Assembly (NCBI GenBank): GCA_037013685.1
Contig: CM072894.1
Coordinates: 3,660,841 to 3,724,840, forward strand
Source: Acridotheres tristis
Taxonomy: Eukaryota > Chordata > Aves > Passeriformes > Sturnidae
Length of the DNA stretch: 64,000 bases
Direction of reading: 5' to 3'
Below are positions 39,583 through 53,500 of this stretch, piece by piece (position 1 is the stretch's first letter; each line of letters begins with the position of its first letter). The position numbers and the translations under genes were made by a program. The notes beneath the pieces were generated by a model. It was not told the DNA's origin. It ran no database searches and worked only from the letters and a program-made list of their open reading frames with translations.

Positions 39583-39608
39583 TATATATATATATATATA
39601 TATATATA
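39583..39608. repeat. (TA)13 microsatellite
   Basis: Thirteen uninterrupted TA dinucleotides; probably length-polymorphic. Confidence 0.93.
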
Positions 39609-42219
39609 AGACTTTATAAGAGTTGTAGCAATTTCTCCCAGATGAGAAAAAGAGATTTCCCTAAGTTCATACATTTTCTTTTTTTTCCCCAAGTCCAACT
39701 GAACTTTTACAAATAACAGCATTACCTCCAGATCTAGAAATAGGTTCTTGTCTGCTGTTTTCTGAGCTGTCACTTGCAGAGGTTTTATTTCAGGATGATG
39801 AAAAAGTACACATGCTTTCCTCCTGCACACGTGCTTTACATCTCTTGCATTGCCTCTCAAATCAAACGCTGAAATGCATTTGGAGAATTTCACAGTGGAA
39901 ATGCAAACCACAACTTTTGTTGTCAGTTCAATTCTGAGGTTAAAATAGGTATTTAATTAATTTCTTCCCCTGAAGTTGGGCTTTGAAAGGGTGCCCAAAT
40001 AAAATGATTCATTTTATCTACTCTGATTTTTTCAGCAACAATGCAATGTGTTGGGGAACTCCTCTGCTAATTTGCCTTTCTATGGTTGAGAATTTCATTG
40101 ATTTTTGCAATTATAAGGTTGGAAAAATGTGACCAGTGTTTGCACACAACAGCCTGGGAGAGGAGAGAGATGATATTGCACAAAATCCATCATCTTTGAG
40201 TCCCATTTCACTCCTCTTGCCTGAGTCCTGGAATTTGCTGAGTCCCTGGTGAATAACCCTCCCCCTGGGATGCTGTGCTCAGAATTACCATGTGAACTCG
40301 AGGTATTGTGTGAATTTATAACCAGGTAATCCAGGCCCATCAACTGAAATTTTTTACTGAAGTGTCAGTAATAAGAAAAGAAACCCTTGCAAGGTCTTTG
40401 GTTTCTCTGTGAATAATTCCACTTCTGTTTTGCCATCACTTTTGGTGGTGTTCTCCACCAGGTGGTACAGTAGGCACAACAGAAAGGAAATAAAAATGAC
40501 AGGACAATCCTCAGGGGGCTGTGTACAACCTTGATGCTTTAATGAAGCAAAAGTAATCTGTCTTTAAGAGAAAGATTTTATTTATTCGATTTTACTGGAC
40601 TGAAATTTGTTAATATCTAATATCCTGTGTGCTGGGAATAGCTAGTAAAGGAGTTGCACCCCCAGCTTTTCCCAAATAGGATTTCAGGGATAGTTCTGAA
40701 GCTCAAGTACATTTCCTCCAGAAGTAGCATGAGATGAGAAAGATATATAGTGTTCTTAAGATATAAGTGCTCTTAAAGATCTGTGAGAAGCCAGCTTTTT
40801 GATTTTAATATGAAGTTAGTGCCTGATGGTAAATGGCAGAAGAAAATCCCAGCTACCCTGCAAATCAGGAACATCTTTCCTCTGGAAAAGCCCCCGTTTG
40901 TCATCAGGAAGGCTCATTTGTGGCACAGGGCAAGCAAGTTTCATGGTCATGGGAGTAAGGATCATCCAGTGGCCACAGTTCTGGCTCTCAGCTTTTGTTT
41001 TCTGCCAAATATTCCTGGTGCACTCAAGACTGAGATGTGCAAGTGCTGTAGAAAATCAGAGATGTATGTAGTCAGTAGTTTTGGTGTTTTGATTAAAAAA
41101 GGAGGTGTGAGTTGCAGATTGTGGGGTTCTCCACCTTCCTTTTTACAGCCACACTGCAGGTCACCTTTCCTAAAAGCATTTCTTGATTCTCCTGACTGGT
41201 GGCCCAGAGTTACTGGGGGCAGTTTGGGATCCAAGAAAAAGAGAGATGGGAAAAGGACGGGGTGTAACTGGAATAACAAGAGGAAAAGGAGGAGCTGCCT
41301 GGTGGGATTTCAGATTGCACGAACTCTGTTTTTACCATGATGCTTTTGTTACGTGAAAATCCGTGTGCTGACAACACCAGGGAAAGAACTTTTGGAAAGA
41401 AGCATCAATCTGACAGCAGGGGAGTGTGCACTGGCATCCCAGGTGGTCAGCTCTGTTGGTAAACAGGATGCAAAGAGGATAAAAAAGAAAGTCATTTTGG
41501 CACCATAATTTCTACTTCTCCCATTACAAAGAAATTACGAACGAGATGTGTTTGGAAATAAAAAGCAACCGGTTGTATAATACTGCTGCAAAGTACCTGG
41601 AGGAAGGATCATGATAGAATCAAACTAACACAAAGAAAAGCAATTGTGGAAAAATAATTTTGGTGCTTTTCCTGCTCAAATACAGGTATGTGGAGGAACA
41701 TCACAGCATGACAATGAGGTGATACTTGTCATTTGTGTGACAGAGACAAATTAGAATCCAGCCATCTCAGGGTGGGAACGATTTTCTTGAAAATTAATGA
41801 CTTGATTAGAAGGAGAAATGAAGCTTCTTCAAGGGGACATGCAAATAAAGGAGGAATCACTAAAACTGTCACCTGCTGTAAAGTGAACATTACACAAAGA
41901 AAGATTGGTGGGATAGTCTACAAAGACAAATTTGATGTGATATTAATCATGCAGCACCAGTGGGTGCAGAGAGGAGAGGGAGAGGAAGGATTCAGCCTGG
42001 CATGTGTGTGGCTTAGAGAGGGGCTTCCTGCTGGAGTATCCCATTCCCCAGGGTGGGTGCATCCTCTGCACCCCCAGACTGGTGAGTTTTCCTTGTATTT
42101 TTATGGGAGGGGTGCTGCCACTGTCTCCAAGCCCAGTGGAAGAGGTTTTGCCTCCTTTTATCCAGAGACTAGGGTCACAGAGAACCATTAATTGCAGGAA
42201 GTGCTTATAGTTCCCCAGT

Positions 42220-42281
42220 AAAAATAATAATAATAATTATATATATACATATAAAATAAATAAAATGAAAATAATAAAAAA
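42220..42281. repeat. AT-rich AAT/AAAT low-complexity repeat
   Basis: Runs of AAT, then TATA, then AAAT units, containing no G or C except isolated bases. Confidence 0.8.
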
Positions 42282-44470
42282 ATCTGCAGAGCATGGTGGG
42301 TGGGATCTGTATTGGGGGATTTCTGCCTCCTTTCAGGAGGAGTGGGGCCATGAAGAACCAAATCTACAGGGGCAATTAGTTTTGAGTTCAAGCCCAGCCT
42401 TACTTTCCTTGGGAAGGAACATGAGTGAGGGCAACCAAGGCAGCTAAACCAAAAGTGGTGCATTTCTTAAGCACAGGAATATTGCCTGCATTCATAACTA
42501 CAGATGTGGTATGTTCACAGAAGGCTGTGCTTTGAGCTTTGGTGTGGTGTCCCTGAGAGGTTTTTTTTAGGTTTTCACTGGCTCCAAATGACCTGTAAGG
42601 TGAATATTGTTCTGTTCTCTCCTTTCTGTGGCTGTGGACAGTCACAGACCTTTCAGCCTGATGTAGGTAACACGATAGAACCCAAAGCTGTTCATCAAAC
42701 ACTGTTTGCTCTGGTGCAGCACTACCAATGGAAAGGAGACTGATACCCAACCAGTTCTCTTAATTATGTCAAATGTAAGTTTGATGGAAATCAGCCATGA
42801 TCAAGTGAGGGATCTTGCAGAGACCTAAGAGGAAATAAAAGCCTGATACCATGCTCTAGCTGCCCCTGACAAAAGCAGGTATGAAGATGAGCTGGCCAGC
42901 TCACGATGTGGTTGTTTCTATTTCCTTGGCTGCTGTGGCATTGAGGCAGCAGTGCATTCTCCAGATGCTGATGCCAGGGACAAGCAGGGTGGATTTCTGC
43001 TGCTGGCAAGCAGATTTTTGGCCCATGTATCTGCAGGCTCTGCCAGAAGCCCTGGAACAGTTTTCATACTTTCAGACATATTTTTACAACAATATGGCTC
43101 AGATTTTGTAAATGATAAGGAAAGCGTACGGTTTTACTCCGGGAGGCAGGGCTCTGCTCAGGCAGGATTTGTGGCAAGTCTTAGGGGCAGGATCCACTTG
43201 TTTTCATTTCCAGTGTTTGCCCACATGTCCTTGGTATGTCTGCTTTAGAAAATGCCTGTTTTGCTGTCGGTAAGAAGTCTGAAACATTTGGTTTTCTAGC
43301 GGCATCACACCTGTATCAGAGCAATTTCCAAACATACTCCCTCCAGGCCAGGCATTGCCACCTGGAATTCCCCCTGCCTGCAACATGGCTGTGATATGTT
43401 CTTTTTTTCTGGCTGGTCCATACAGGACATTTATTTTCCTGAGATCAGGGTGATGGCTTCCTGCAAAGCTGCAAAAAACCTTATGAAAATCAACATCAGC
43501 ACGTGTGTGCAGTTTTCACAGCGAGCGTCATGGGCTGCCTAACTTGCTTGGCACAGATGCCCTTGTGTGTTCACATTTAGCATGCTGGCTGCACTTTCCT
43601 GTGCTTTTTCATGCTCTCTAAACATGATCCTGCACAGTCACTTCATGCTTTGCTTGCTTGTTTTTACTACGACAACACCAGCCTGGCAAAGACTCTTTCA
43701 ATAGCAGGTCCATTAATTCTCCAGCTAAGAATTTCTCTTGATTTTCCAAAGTTTTGAAGCCTCCACCTTTTTTTTTGCCGTTGCTTGAAAGGAATCACTT
43801 GCTCTGTCTCCTTATTACCCATGTATATTTAAGCATAAATTGCATCTGACTGCAGTGACACTAATTAAGGTGGAGGCACTCAGATGCAGCCCCCCTTGCG
43901 GGGAGCGTGGCCAATAAACCCGCCGTGACTGGCAGGTGTTTCGACCAGTTTAGACAACAGCAATTTCATAAAGTGTCCTTCCCCTTCTCCTTGACAAGGA
44001 GGGGACAGCCAGGCCCCCTCTGAAGCATCCTCCACCAGGCAGGGACCAGGTGGCCTCAGGGAGCACATAGCACCTTCAGCTTTTCGAGCCTGTTGCCTCC
44101 TGTCTTTCTTGTAATCACGGATTTCAACCCCACCCTCTCCTAAAATATAAAAGGATTTTATGGCATCTCAGTGGTTTTATAATACCCCAGCGATGTGCTC
44201 CTGAGGTATTTGACCAAATATTATTAAAACTCTGCAAGGGCTAATAATCCTGGAAGTAGTGCGACGCCTTCCTGTGACATTGAAATAATTTGGCAATTTT
44301 ACAGTACATTTGAAATTTGGCGTTGTTCAGCCGCTCGCTTTCCATTAACTTCGCCTGGAATTTCTTATGTCCGTGCACACAAGGAAAAGTGTCAAGTTTC
44401 TCCTTCATGCTCCAAAAACGCCACCTGAATCACAATGGTGCTGCAGCTAATTGTTATTAATTAAGCTGTT

Positions 44471-47400
44471 CCTAGCAGTCCAAGCTGGATTGTGCTTTTC
44501 TCTGCCTGTAATGAAAAGCGAAGGCATTTAGCAAGCACGGTGTGGTGGGGGAAGAACAACAGAGCCCTGCTCCTGGGAATGTCCCTGCACCCTCTGAGAT
44601 GCTTTTGGGGACAATCTGGGCGTTTTTAAGGATGGGACCACAGGCTTGTCACCATCAAAGGAGCCCTGCTGACCTTGGCTGCCATGTCCCCATCGCAGGC
44701 AGGCGGCTCCAAGGACGTTCTGCAGCGGGTGAATTTACACGTGCTCCTGCATCACTTAAAGCACAAGGCCTTGGCCAGAGCCCCCGGGACAAGGTTTGGC
44801 CAGGAATCACATGGCAGGTGCCCTGTGCTCCCCCTCCTGCCTCCCTCTGCTCTCCCAGGTCAGGATCATGGAGTGGAGCGAGCAAGGGGAATGGATTAAT
44901 GAAGTGGGGACCCCGGGAGCAGCCTGCTGGCAGAGGGAAAATTGGGAAAATTGCTTCCTGGCTTTTCCTCTCAGTGAGGCTGCTGAGGAACATGCCTGCT
45001 GCCCTCTGCCTGGCTAGGAGCAGTGAGGCACCTGGCATTCACCTGCCTTTCTTCCCTGTTTGCTTGTGAAAATTAAACCAGGTGAGGAGGGCTTTGGGCA
45101 GAAATGTCATCTTCAGTGAGAGGAAAGCTGCTTTTGGTCTGTGGGAACGTGTCATCCATGTCTCCAAAAAAATGCAGCCTGCCCTCTGTTGTGCCTTCTC
45201 CTTTTGTCCCCCTTGCCTTGCACGAAGAAGCAGAAAACAGATGGTTTTGGCAATCACTGCAGGCTGTTGTTTTAACAGTGAGATAATGGTTACCCTGCGC
45301 AGGATAAGAGGTCAGGAATAGTCTTGGGACTTCTCCAAGTCCAAAAGGATGGGGAATGGCTGTGTGTGCAGACCTTAGAAATAAGCCCAAGGGCACAGTC
45401 TGGTGGTTGTTTCAGATTGCTCACTGGACGCCTTGCTGGAGCGAGCAGGTTGGAAAGGGAATCCCTGGGAGGATCATCATGGATGGGTGGGGTGGGAAAA
45501 TCTCAGAGACATTTTTCTCCTGCCATCATCTCCACGTGCCTCTGAACTGAAGCTTTCATCTGTCCAGGGATCCTCCTGGTGCTGCCACCACTTTTCTGGG
45601 GGCAGCTGCAGAGTTTTATATATTGCATTGCATTTCTTTCATCCCGACGAATTCCTTGGCATTTCGCTGTCACACGTCTGTTCTTCTGCTGGCAGCGTTT
45701 GCAGAAAAATGACCAAATCTCAGGTAGCAGCCCGAGCTGGGACCTGGGAAGTCAGTGAAAGGCTTTATGACTGTTTGCAGGGTAAAACCCCTCACCCTGT
45801 GCTTATAACTTCCTCCCAGGACTGCTATTTGTGGCTCCTGTGATAAACTGGTCCTGCTGTTGCTGAGTGGAGGATTCTAAACTAATGGTGCCTCTGCTCC
45901 CGGGATTTACCATTTGGAAGATACTTTATTGCTATCTTGTGACATTTCCCTGCACTTTTATGCTCATTTATATAACTGGTTTCTTTGATTTATGGCAGGT
46001 TTTCTTCATGTATAACAACGTCATAAATTGCACAGCCCTCCTTTAAGTGGTTATGAATGTGAGATATTCAGTAAACTATGGCATGGGGGAAAGGGCAGAT
46101 GCCTTTTGAAGAGGCTTTTGACCCCAATCCCAAATAAAACAACCTGTTCTCTCAAAATAAATCAGAAGCAAGCATCAAAATACGTTAGCATAGTCTGTTT
46201 TTTTTACTAGCCAGCTGGTTGTGGGGTTTTTAAGTGCAAAATGTAAGTTATTCATGTAGATAAAAGAATGCATAAGGCCAAACCCACAGAGTGGTGATGT
46301 TGGTGTGGTCATCCCTGGAACTCTGTTATCCAGGGTCTGCAGGGGCTTTCAGAGAAGCAGCAAATTAATGTTCTTTCAATAAACCTTTCTCTTCCCTTTC
46401 CCTGTTTTTAAACCTGCAAATTCAGATGTTGCTATTTTTTAAGACCCTCAAACAAGCTCATATTTCCAAGGAGTGTTCAGTGGCCATCAGGGATCCAAAG
46501 CCTATCAAAGCCACTGGTCAGCCTGTGAAATAAAGACTTCGGGTTTTGATTGTGTTGGCATCTTGCTTTGTAGAGGGAGAGAAACAGCACATTTAAAAAT
46601 TACTTTCTGAGTTGAGCTGTCAGAGAAGCTTTCTGTTGACCTTTACAAATTGATACTGTCACAATGAATGGACAGGAGTTTAAGGGCAGTCTCTGGGGTG
46701 GGGAGGTGGGAATGAACCCAAACGTTTGTAAAATATATATGGAGAGCGTTTTAAAAAGCCCAACGGAAATAACAGCAAGCATTAACAGGGAGTATATGTG
46801 AACAAACTGTTCTATAAAGAATTTACAATACCTGATTCTAAGTATGGTTGGCTAGAACTTAGCTATTGAGGTGATTTCTGGAAGTGTATAAAACTAAGAA
46901 TAACAAATAAATATGCCTTAGGTGTGTGCAGTGCAGCAATAGGCTGGGTGAGGGGAGCAATTAGAGATGGATTCTACTGCAGGGAAACTGTGTTTGAGGT
47001 GCAGCAGGACTCCCCCATGCTCCCTCCAGCCTCGGGAGGCAGAACCATTTACAGAGGAATTGTGTGGAGAGGGACAAGCCAGCCTGTGATTTCAGCTGCT
47101 GCCTGGCTAATTTTTCAAGAATCTCTGAGACACACTGAGAAGCTCCTGGAACTCGAATACTCAGCCCTCCCCTCCCAGGTGAACAGGCAGGAGCTTCAGT
47201 GCTGCAGGAGCTGGTCCTGAGTATTCTGCTGGTGTACAGTGAGGTTATCAGCACACCAGGGATGGGCTGTGCACAAGAGGCTGCCTTCACGCTGGGGCTG
47301 CACGTTCTTATGCACAGCACATAGGAAAATAAAAAACCACATTTTTTTGCCTAGACTTTATTTACTGAAAGTTTGTTTTTCCTGCCTATAAACTGCTGTC

Positions 47401-50400
47401 TGAAAGCACCTGTTTGAATAAAACATATGGGTTTTATTACTTAGTGCAGCCATGGGCAATTAGGCAAATAGAACCTTTGGTGTAAGGAAGTCTTGTGTAA
47501 GAGAGCACATTAATTCTTAGGCTTGATGGTCATAACATATACGACCCCCACAGACTCCAGGACGTGGTCTCCTTTCCTAGGCCAGCATATTTTGGCTCTG
47601 GGCAAGGTGTGGTGTCCACCTGGGGGTCCGGACAGCCTCAGCAGATCCCCTGCCTTCCCCTCATCTGCAGTACTTCCAAGTCTCAGTAATCACCATTTCA
47701 GCTCTCTTACGTGAGCTGGATTCTCCTGCCTGCTTGACAAGGTTATCGTGGTGCTTGAGAACCTGTTATATTTTCATTAATGAAAAATAAACTGCATTCT
47801 GTCTCAGCTTAATAGATATGTGTGCACTGGCTAAAGTAGGGTATTTCTGTCATCACGTTCTCCTGCATTGCAGTCACCTTGAAGCACTTGGGCAAAGCAG
47901 CTCCAGAAGTGTTGGGTCTGCTCTTGCCTGGTAATGGGGACACCCAAACCCTGTCTTGGCCATTCCAGGTGTGTCCCATGAGATACTGGCTTTCCTTAAC
48001 TCCCAAGTGTTTCTCCAGAGCTCCCTGCAGTTTTGTCTTGTCTGGTTGCCAGAAGCTGGGGAGGTTGTTCTCACCGAAGCCTTCCTTTTCTTTAGGCGTT
48101 GAAATCTCACAGTTGCCTTAATCATTTTATTAGGTGGTATTTGGGTTATGTGATAATTACTAATGTAATGCTGGCAAGATTTCTGTGGGTGATCTCGGGG
48201 AAACACCTTTTATATGTCGCAAGTGGCTTGTGCTTAAGCTGTAACGAGGCGCCTCTCGCTGTGTGCTTTAGTGGTGACTAATTACCCGTGTTACAGCAGG
48301 GACATTAAAGCACCTGTCCCACCTACCCACTCCGAGCTGCATCTCTGACAGAAATGATGCTAGCGAGGAGGATCTTGTGAGCATCTTGCCAATGTATTTC
48401 CAGTGTTGTGCAGGCAGCAATCCCGTTCCCACCGGGCTTCCCGGGCGGGAGCTGAATGGAGGCGCTCCCCTGCGCACGCACCAGCTCCGTGTGTTTGCAC
48501 AGTGTTAATTAAAATGCATTTAAGTGGAGTGAGTGAGTGCTTGCTGTGTTTGGGGCTCTCTGGGGAAGGGGGAAGCAGGGAGGGGAGGCAGCAGGCCCGT
48601 GGCTGTCGGGAGCTGTGTGAGTCCCTGCCAGGGAACGCAGCCACTGCCGCAGCACCAGGGCAGTGCTCAGTGCCAGCTGAGCATCCCTGGGGACCACTGC
48701 CAGGGGGGAAGAGCCCTTTGTGTCCCACCAAATGTCCCAGCAAAGCAGCCTGGCTTTGCTGGGAGATGATTTTGGCCCAACCTCACAGCAGATGTTAATG
48801 GCATCCCACTCCAAATTGATTTTTGTTGAAGGTGCCAAAGACCAGACCAGGTTCCCAATTCCCCTGTGCTCCCCTTCTCCCACACCTGTGGGTGTGCTCC
48901 CCTGGTGCTTGTGGCTTTGTGCTACATCATCTTCCCTCCACTCCTTCCCCTGGCATTGAAAAATCAATCCAAATCCTTCTCACTGCTGGGGCCTGCAGAG
49001 ATCTCCACTGCTTTGCCCTGCTAGGGAGCCAGGATGCACCGTGATGCAGTGGGTAAAAGGAGAGAGGGAGAATTGAGAAGTAAGAAATAGTCATCAAAAT
49101 TAGCTAACCAAAACAATGAGGAATGGCCAATGTTTACTGTGCTTGCAAAACTGGGAGAAGAGACAGACTGGTTTGTGATAAACTAAGCCAGAACTTGCAA
49201 ACAGGGTGAGGGGTACAAGGCTACCAGTGATGAGTGATAAATCCAAAACCCTATTTTAGAAAATAAATAAAGCAATGGCTTAAAGTTTCAAAGTGCATGC
49301 GTTAAAGAAAGCTATCCCCCATGCACCTCAGTGCTAAATAAATGCATTGCCTATTTTATAACTCTCATTTCTCACAAGTTACAGAGTGTTTTCCATGTGT
49401 CAAGGGAAACAGGCTGGCACTGGAGCAGGACTTGAGAAGAGTGAGGGCTGGAAAGCAGGGAGAGCAATATTTGGACACTCTTAGGCCTCCAGATTGGCAC
49501 TTGGAAGAACACATGGCCTTGCATTATGGTCATTTGTCTGCAGGCTTATTAGTCTTACAAGGTATTGCCTTAGATGGTCTGTACCTTTGTGCTGTAGGGG
49601 AGAATTTTGGTTCATGTCATTAAGAGTCAATCAGACAATCTTGGGAGCTGCACTCAAGTGCCTGCCTAGTGCAGGGAGAGTTAACCTGTAATGTTCTTCA
49701 GCAGCAACAGGGAGGATGATTCCTCTGTGTGATGGTTCAGACCAACAACGTTTGCATGGACTGACTTGCACTCTGGAGTTGATGTCCTTGGGGAGGAAGT
49801 GTAGCTCAGTTGGAAAAGGGATGCTGGTGATATTTCTTTTGTACTGGGAGGCCCAGTAAGGAGCCCAGAATGGAAGCCTGGTAAAAGGAGAAAGTCCTGC
49901 CAGTGCTGAGAAGCTGGAGGGCAGAGGAGAGCAGTGTTGTATTTCAGAGCTACTTGAAAATTATTTTGTTGTGGCCTTACCTGAGCTAAGCCAGGTGCTG
50001 GGAGCAGAAACCACTCAAATCTTCTTTAGATATTATCTGCTAATTGCTTGCTTGGGTTATGTACTTCATTGGGAAGTAGCTTGCAAATGCTGAAGGTATT
50101 TCAATAAACCAAGTTATTTTTTGCATCTGGTCACAGTCTTCCTAAGCTACCCCGCTGCATAAGTAGCTGTAAAAAAAAAATTTAATTTAAAATGTTTTCC
50201 TATCACAACATGGATGCTGGTAGTTTGCCCATTTGACCACTGGAGCCAGGAGCATCTCCTCAAAGCCATCCTGATGGGGTGGTGGTGGTGCCACGTGTCA
50301 CCCCCATGTCACCTCCATCCCTCGGCTTCCCCACCAGCTTGGAGGCTTATCTACTGCCTCCTTGTCAGAGTGAGTGCTTCCAGATTCACAGCAAGACCTC

Positions 50401-50558
50401 AAGGAGAGACAGATGATAGAGCAGATGGTAGATGACTAATTTGGCAAAGTTAGATGAGTGGAAATTGTTTGCTTTAATTGCTTGTCAAGTCCAGTACCTA
50501 CATTATAGTTAAGAAGCGACTATTTACCCTCAAACAGAACAAAATGAGGAAAGGAGGG
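44471..50558. other. Unique intronic DNA, no gene seen
   Basis: Moderately GC-rich stretches (44540-45560, 48400-48960) produce longer open frames on both strands simply because stop codons are rarer there. They share no domain, conserved strand or splice signals. A CpG-retaining patch lies at about 48074-48290 and a second small CpG cluster at 48424-48500. Confidence 0.5.
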
Positions 50559-50578
50559 GTGTGTGTGTGTGTGTGTGT
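50559..50578. repeat. (GT)10 microsatellite
   Basis: Ten uninterrupted GT dinucleotides following AGGAGGG. Confidence 0.93.
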
Positions 50579-53500
50579 TTGTGAAGAGTAGGGAGAAAAA
50601 CTGCAAAAATACGCAGAGAAAAAAATTTGGTACGAAGGCTTGAGGCAGAAGAACCATTGGTAAAACTTCTTGTATTAATTTCTGCCTTTTTTTAGTTGTA
50701 GCTGTATGATATATGTCCTGCACAACATTATTCCTATTTTTTCCTTTCCAGTTGCTGATTATCATGCCATAATATAGCAGTGACTTAACTAAAAGAGAAA
50801 CAATGCTGGAAATACTGGCATAAAACAAGCTGGTGATGATGGCTTGACGTGGTCAGTACAAGTGAATATCCTTAAAATGTCGCTGTATAAATCTGGTCAA
50901 TGTTTTCATGGTGTTTTCTGGTTGGTATGAACAGGAGTTCATCTTTTACATCAGTAAAATATGCTGTGCACCATCCACCAAAGGGATTTTGGAGAGTTTG
51001 GCACGAGGAGAGGGTTCCATCAGCTGGGAGAAGTGTTATCACACATAGCTAATCCTTCTTGGTGGAGTCACAATCACTGTCAGTCTCTACTGTGCCCAGC
51101 TGTTTCTGTTCATAAAATTGGGAATGAGCTTCCAGTTGTAGGTGCCTCTCTTGGAGGTGGGACCAGGCTCACACACATCCTTGCACCTTTTCTGGAAGTG
51201 CTGGAAAGCTTTTACAAAGGCACATGAAATGATATTTGAGATTTTAGCGACCAAATTTCAGGAGATCAATACTTTTTGGTTCCTATCCAACCCGGGGACC
51301 ACTTCTGCATGCCATGGGGAAGAAATGCTCTGGGGGAAGTGTTTGTCGTGCCTGTGCTGTGTCACCTCATCCTGGTGACACTCTGGCAGGCTGAGCAGCA
51401 GCTGGGTGGCCATGCTGGGCTCCTCTGGTGGCCATGTGGCTGTCCAGGGGGTCATGGCAGTCGGGTTGATTGCATGCAACCGGATTCAAATGGGAATGAT
51501 AATTTCCTCGTGTAGGGCAGACCTTGCGGAAGGAAAACACTTGTGCCAGCTGAGCTTTTAATTAGGAGTACAGAGAAAATTAGGCTCTCCTTCATTACAG
51601 CCTCCCACCTAGGGAAAGAAAGCCTCCAATTTTAAAGCACTCTTCCCAAACCACTGGGTTTTCAGGAAAGTGGCTGGTGACCTCCAGGAGGGTTTTGCCT
51701 TCTCACGGGAAACATCTGCAAGGCTCTAAGTGCAGACAGCCCTCGCTTCATTAGGACCTGCCTAATTGCAAGAAACTTCAGGGCTTTTGCAGCTCATTCA
51801 AGGAGAACTGTAAAATAATAATGAAAAGTGTGTTTTCCCCTTCCCGTGTGCCTATGTGACAGGGGGGCCCAGGCTGGTGCTGAGAGCGTGGAGCAGAAAG
51901 AAGTGAATGGGGATTGCTGCAGCATTGCTGGTAATTAGTTGTTCCTTAAGAGCCTTGAGTATTCCCCCTGTCTGGGGGGTCTTAAAAAAATGCCACAAGT
52001 GTTTGCAATTATTAGTAAACAGTCAGCTGCCTTTCAGGAAACCCTGATAATGGTGCTGTCTGTAAAAACGCAGCTAATTAAGTAAATAAGTGGGAGGTAC
52101 TGGAGAAGAATGTGTTAGAAAGAGAGGATGGCTGTTGTTGGGCTCATCTTTTCTGTCCTTTTTATAAAGACATTCCTCAAACCAGTAAGTTCCAAGAATT
52201 TAAACCTCCCTTTGTGTTTTTGGCCCCCCCCCCACAAACTGATTGGCAAAGGGAGGTTGTAAATGTACTGCTCTCCTGCATCCTTGCCAAAGAGATGATA
52301 ATAAATGTTTTATGATTCAGAGGAAAATATATTCAGATGTTTGAGATAACTCCCTTGGAATTAGCAACCAGGATGCCTCATCACTGCTCCTTTGAATGTG
52401 CTTTGGGAGAGGAGTGAGGCACCGTGATTTCAGCTGGGGGTGACCGTGGTGGAGGTGATGGATTCCACTCTTCAGCACTCCAGATGCAGGCTGATCTGGA
52501 AAGAAGAAATGAAACAAGTTGATCTCCTTCCAAAAGTTGAGCTGGGAGAGTTATAAAATCCATTAGTATTAGAAGAAGCAGAACTAGATGGAGGCAAGTG
52601 TGATTTCTTAATTTAATGTATAGATTTATCATCAACAGAGCAGAGCAAAATAATGTGCTAAAAAGCAGAATCTAATGGACTTTGAAATTTCTGTATTTTT
52701 TTTTGCCACCTTTAAGAGAGCGTTTGAATGATTTGGCTATTTTATGAAAAAATATCACTGGAAAGTTAATTTCCAAGTCATGTGCATGAATGTTGATGGA
52801 AAACACAAGTTAATTTCAACACAGACGATTATTACTGTTGTAATTGGGGCCGTTAGGAGCTGAAACTCTTGTCACTTTAGGTGGCTGGCAATAAGTAAAC
52901 AACTGGATGTGAAGTGTGAATGTGTGAGTGGGGCCTGAAATCCCCTTTTTGTGATGACCAAGCAGTGCTCTGCTCCAGCAGCCACCCAAAATCCCCCGTG
53001 GCTAGGGTGGAGGTGGGAAGTGGCCACTGGCTTGTTGCTTTTGGGACTTCCCAGGTGGAAGAGGCATGTCCTCGAGCTTTGGGATAACCTTAGTGGTGGG
53101 TGACTCTGCCCATGGACACTCTGTGGGTTTGAGGGCTTGGTGGCCTATCAGTAAATCAGGTCAGGCTGGAGCTGCCCCCACAAACTTGGGTGAAATGTAA
53201 GGAAAGTCTGATTTTCCTGCGTGTGCACTGAAAGAGCACTGGGGGGTTTCCCCCATGGAGATGCTCAATAATGAGAGCAGCTTCAGACTGGAGGCACATC
53301 TAAAGCTGCTCCTCTTTGCTCTGTTAGAGACAGGGAATGAGTATTTTTTTATTAATTATTTTATTATTTTTTATTAATGTGCTGTAGGAACAGTTAAAGT
53401 GCTCTGTCTTGATGTTTTTTTTGGTTTTTTTTTTTGCTGCTCATCCATTTCTGGGGGCGTATTAAACAACACATCTAACAATATACAACAAAGTGCTTTG

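Larger units (their letters stand above)
30386..43859. other. Unique intronic DNA, no gene seen
   Basis: There are many short open frames on both strands, the longest at 34537-35241 (+) and 40783-41340 (+). None has a recognisable domain or splice context. It contains a 24-bp-spaced duplication at 31599-31637, a 23-bp tandem duplication at 35651-35696, and AT microsatellites at 39583-39608 and 42220-42281. No RNA gene was recognised. Confidence 0.5.

Noticed and set aside
40783..41340. 185-codon + frame
   Set aside because: No recognisable domain and no exon signals; overlapping frames on both strands suggest chance.
44542..45069. 175-codon + frame opposite a 127-codon - frame
   Set aside because: Locally higher GC lowers stop frequency on both strands; neither frame resembles a known protein.
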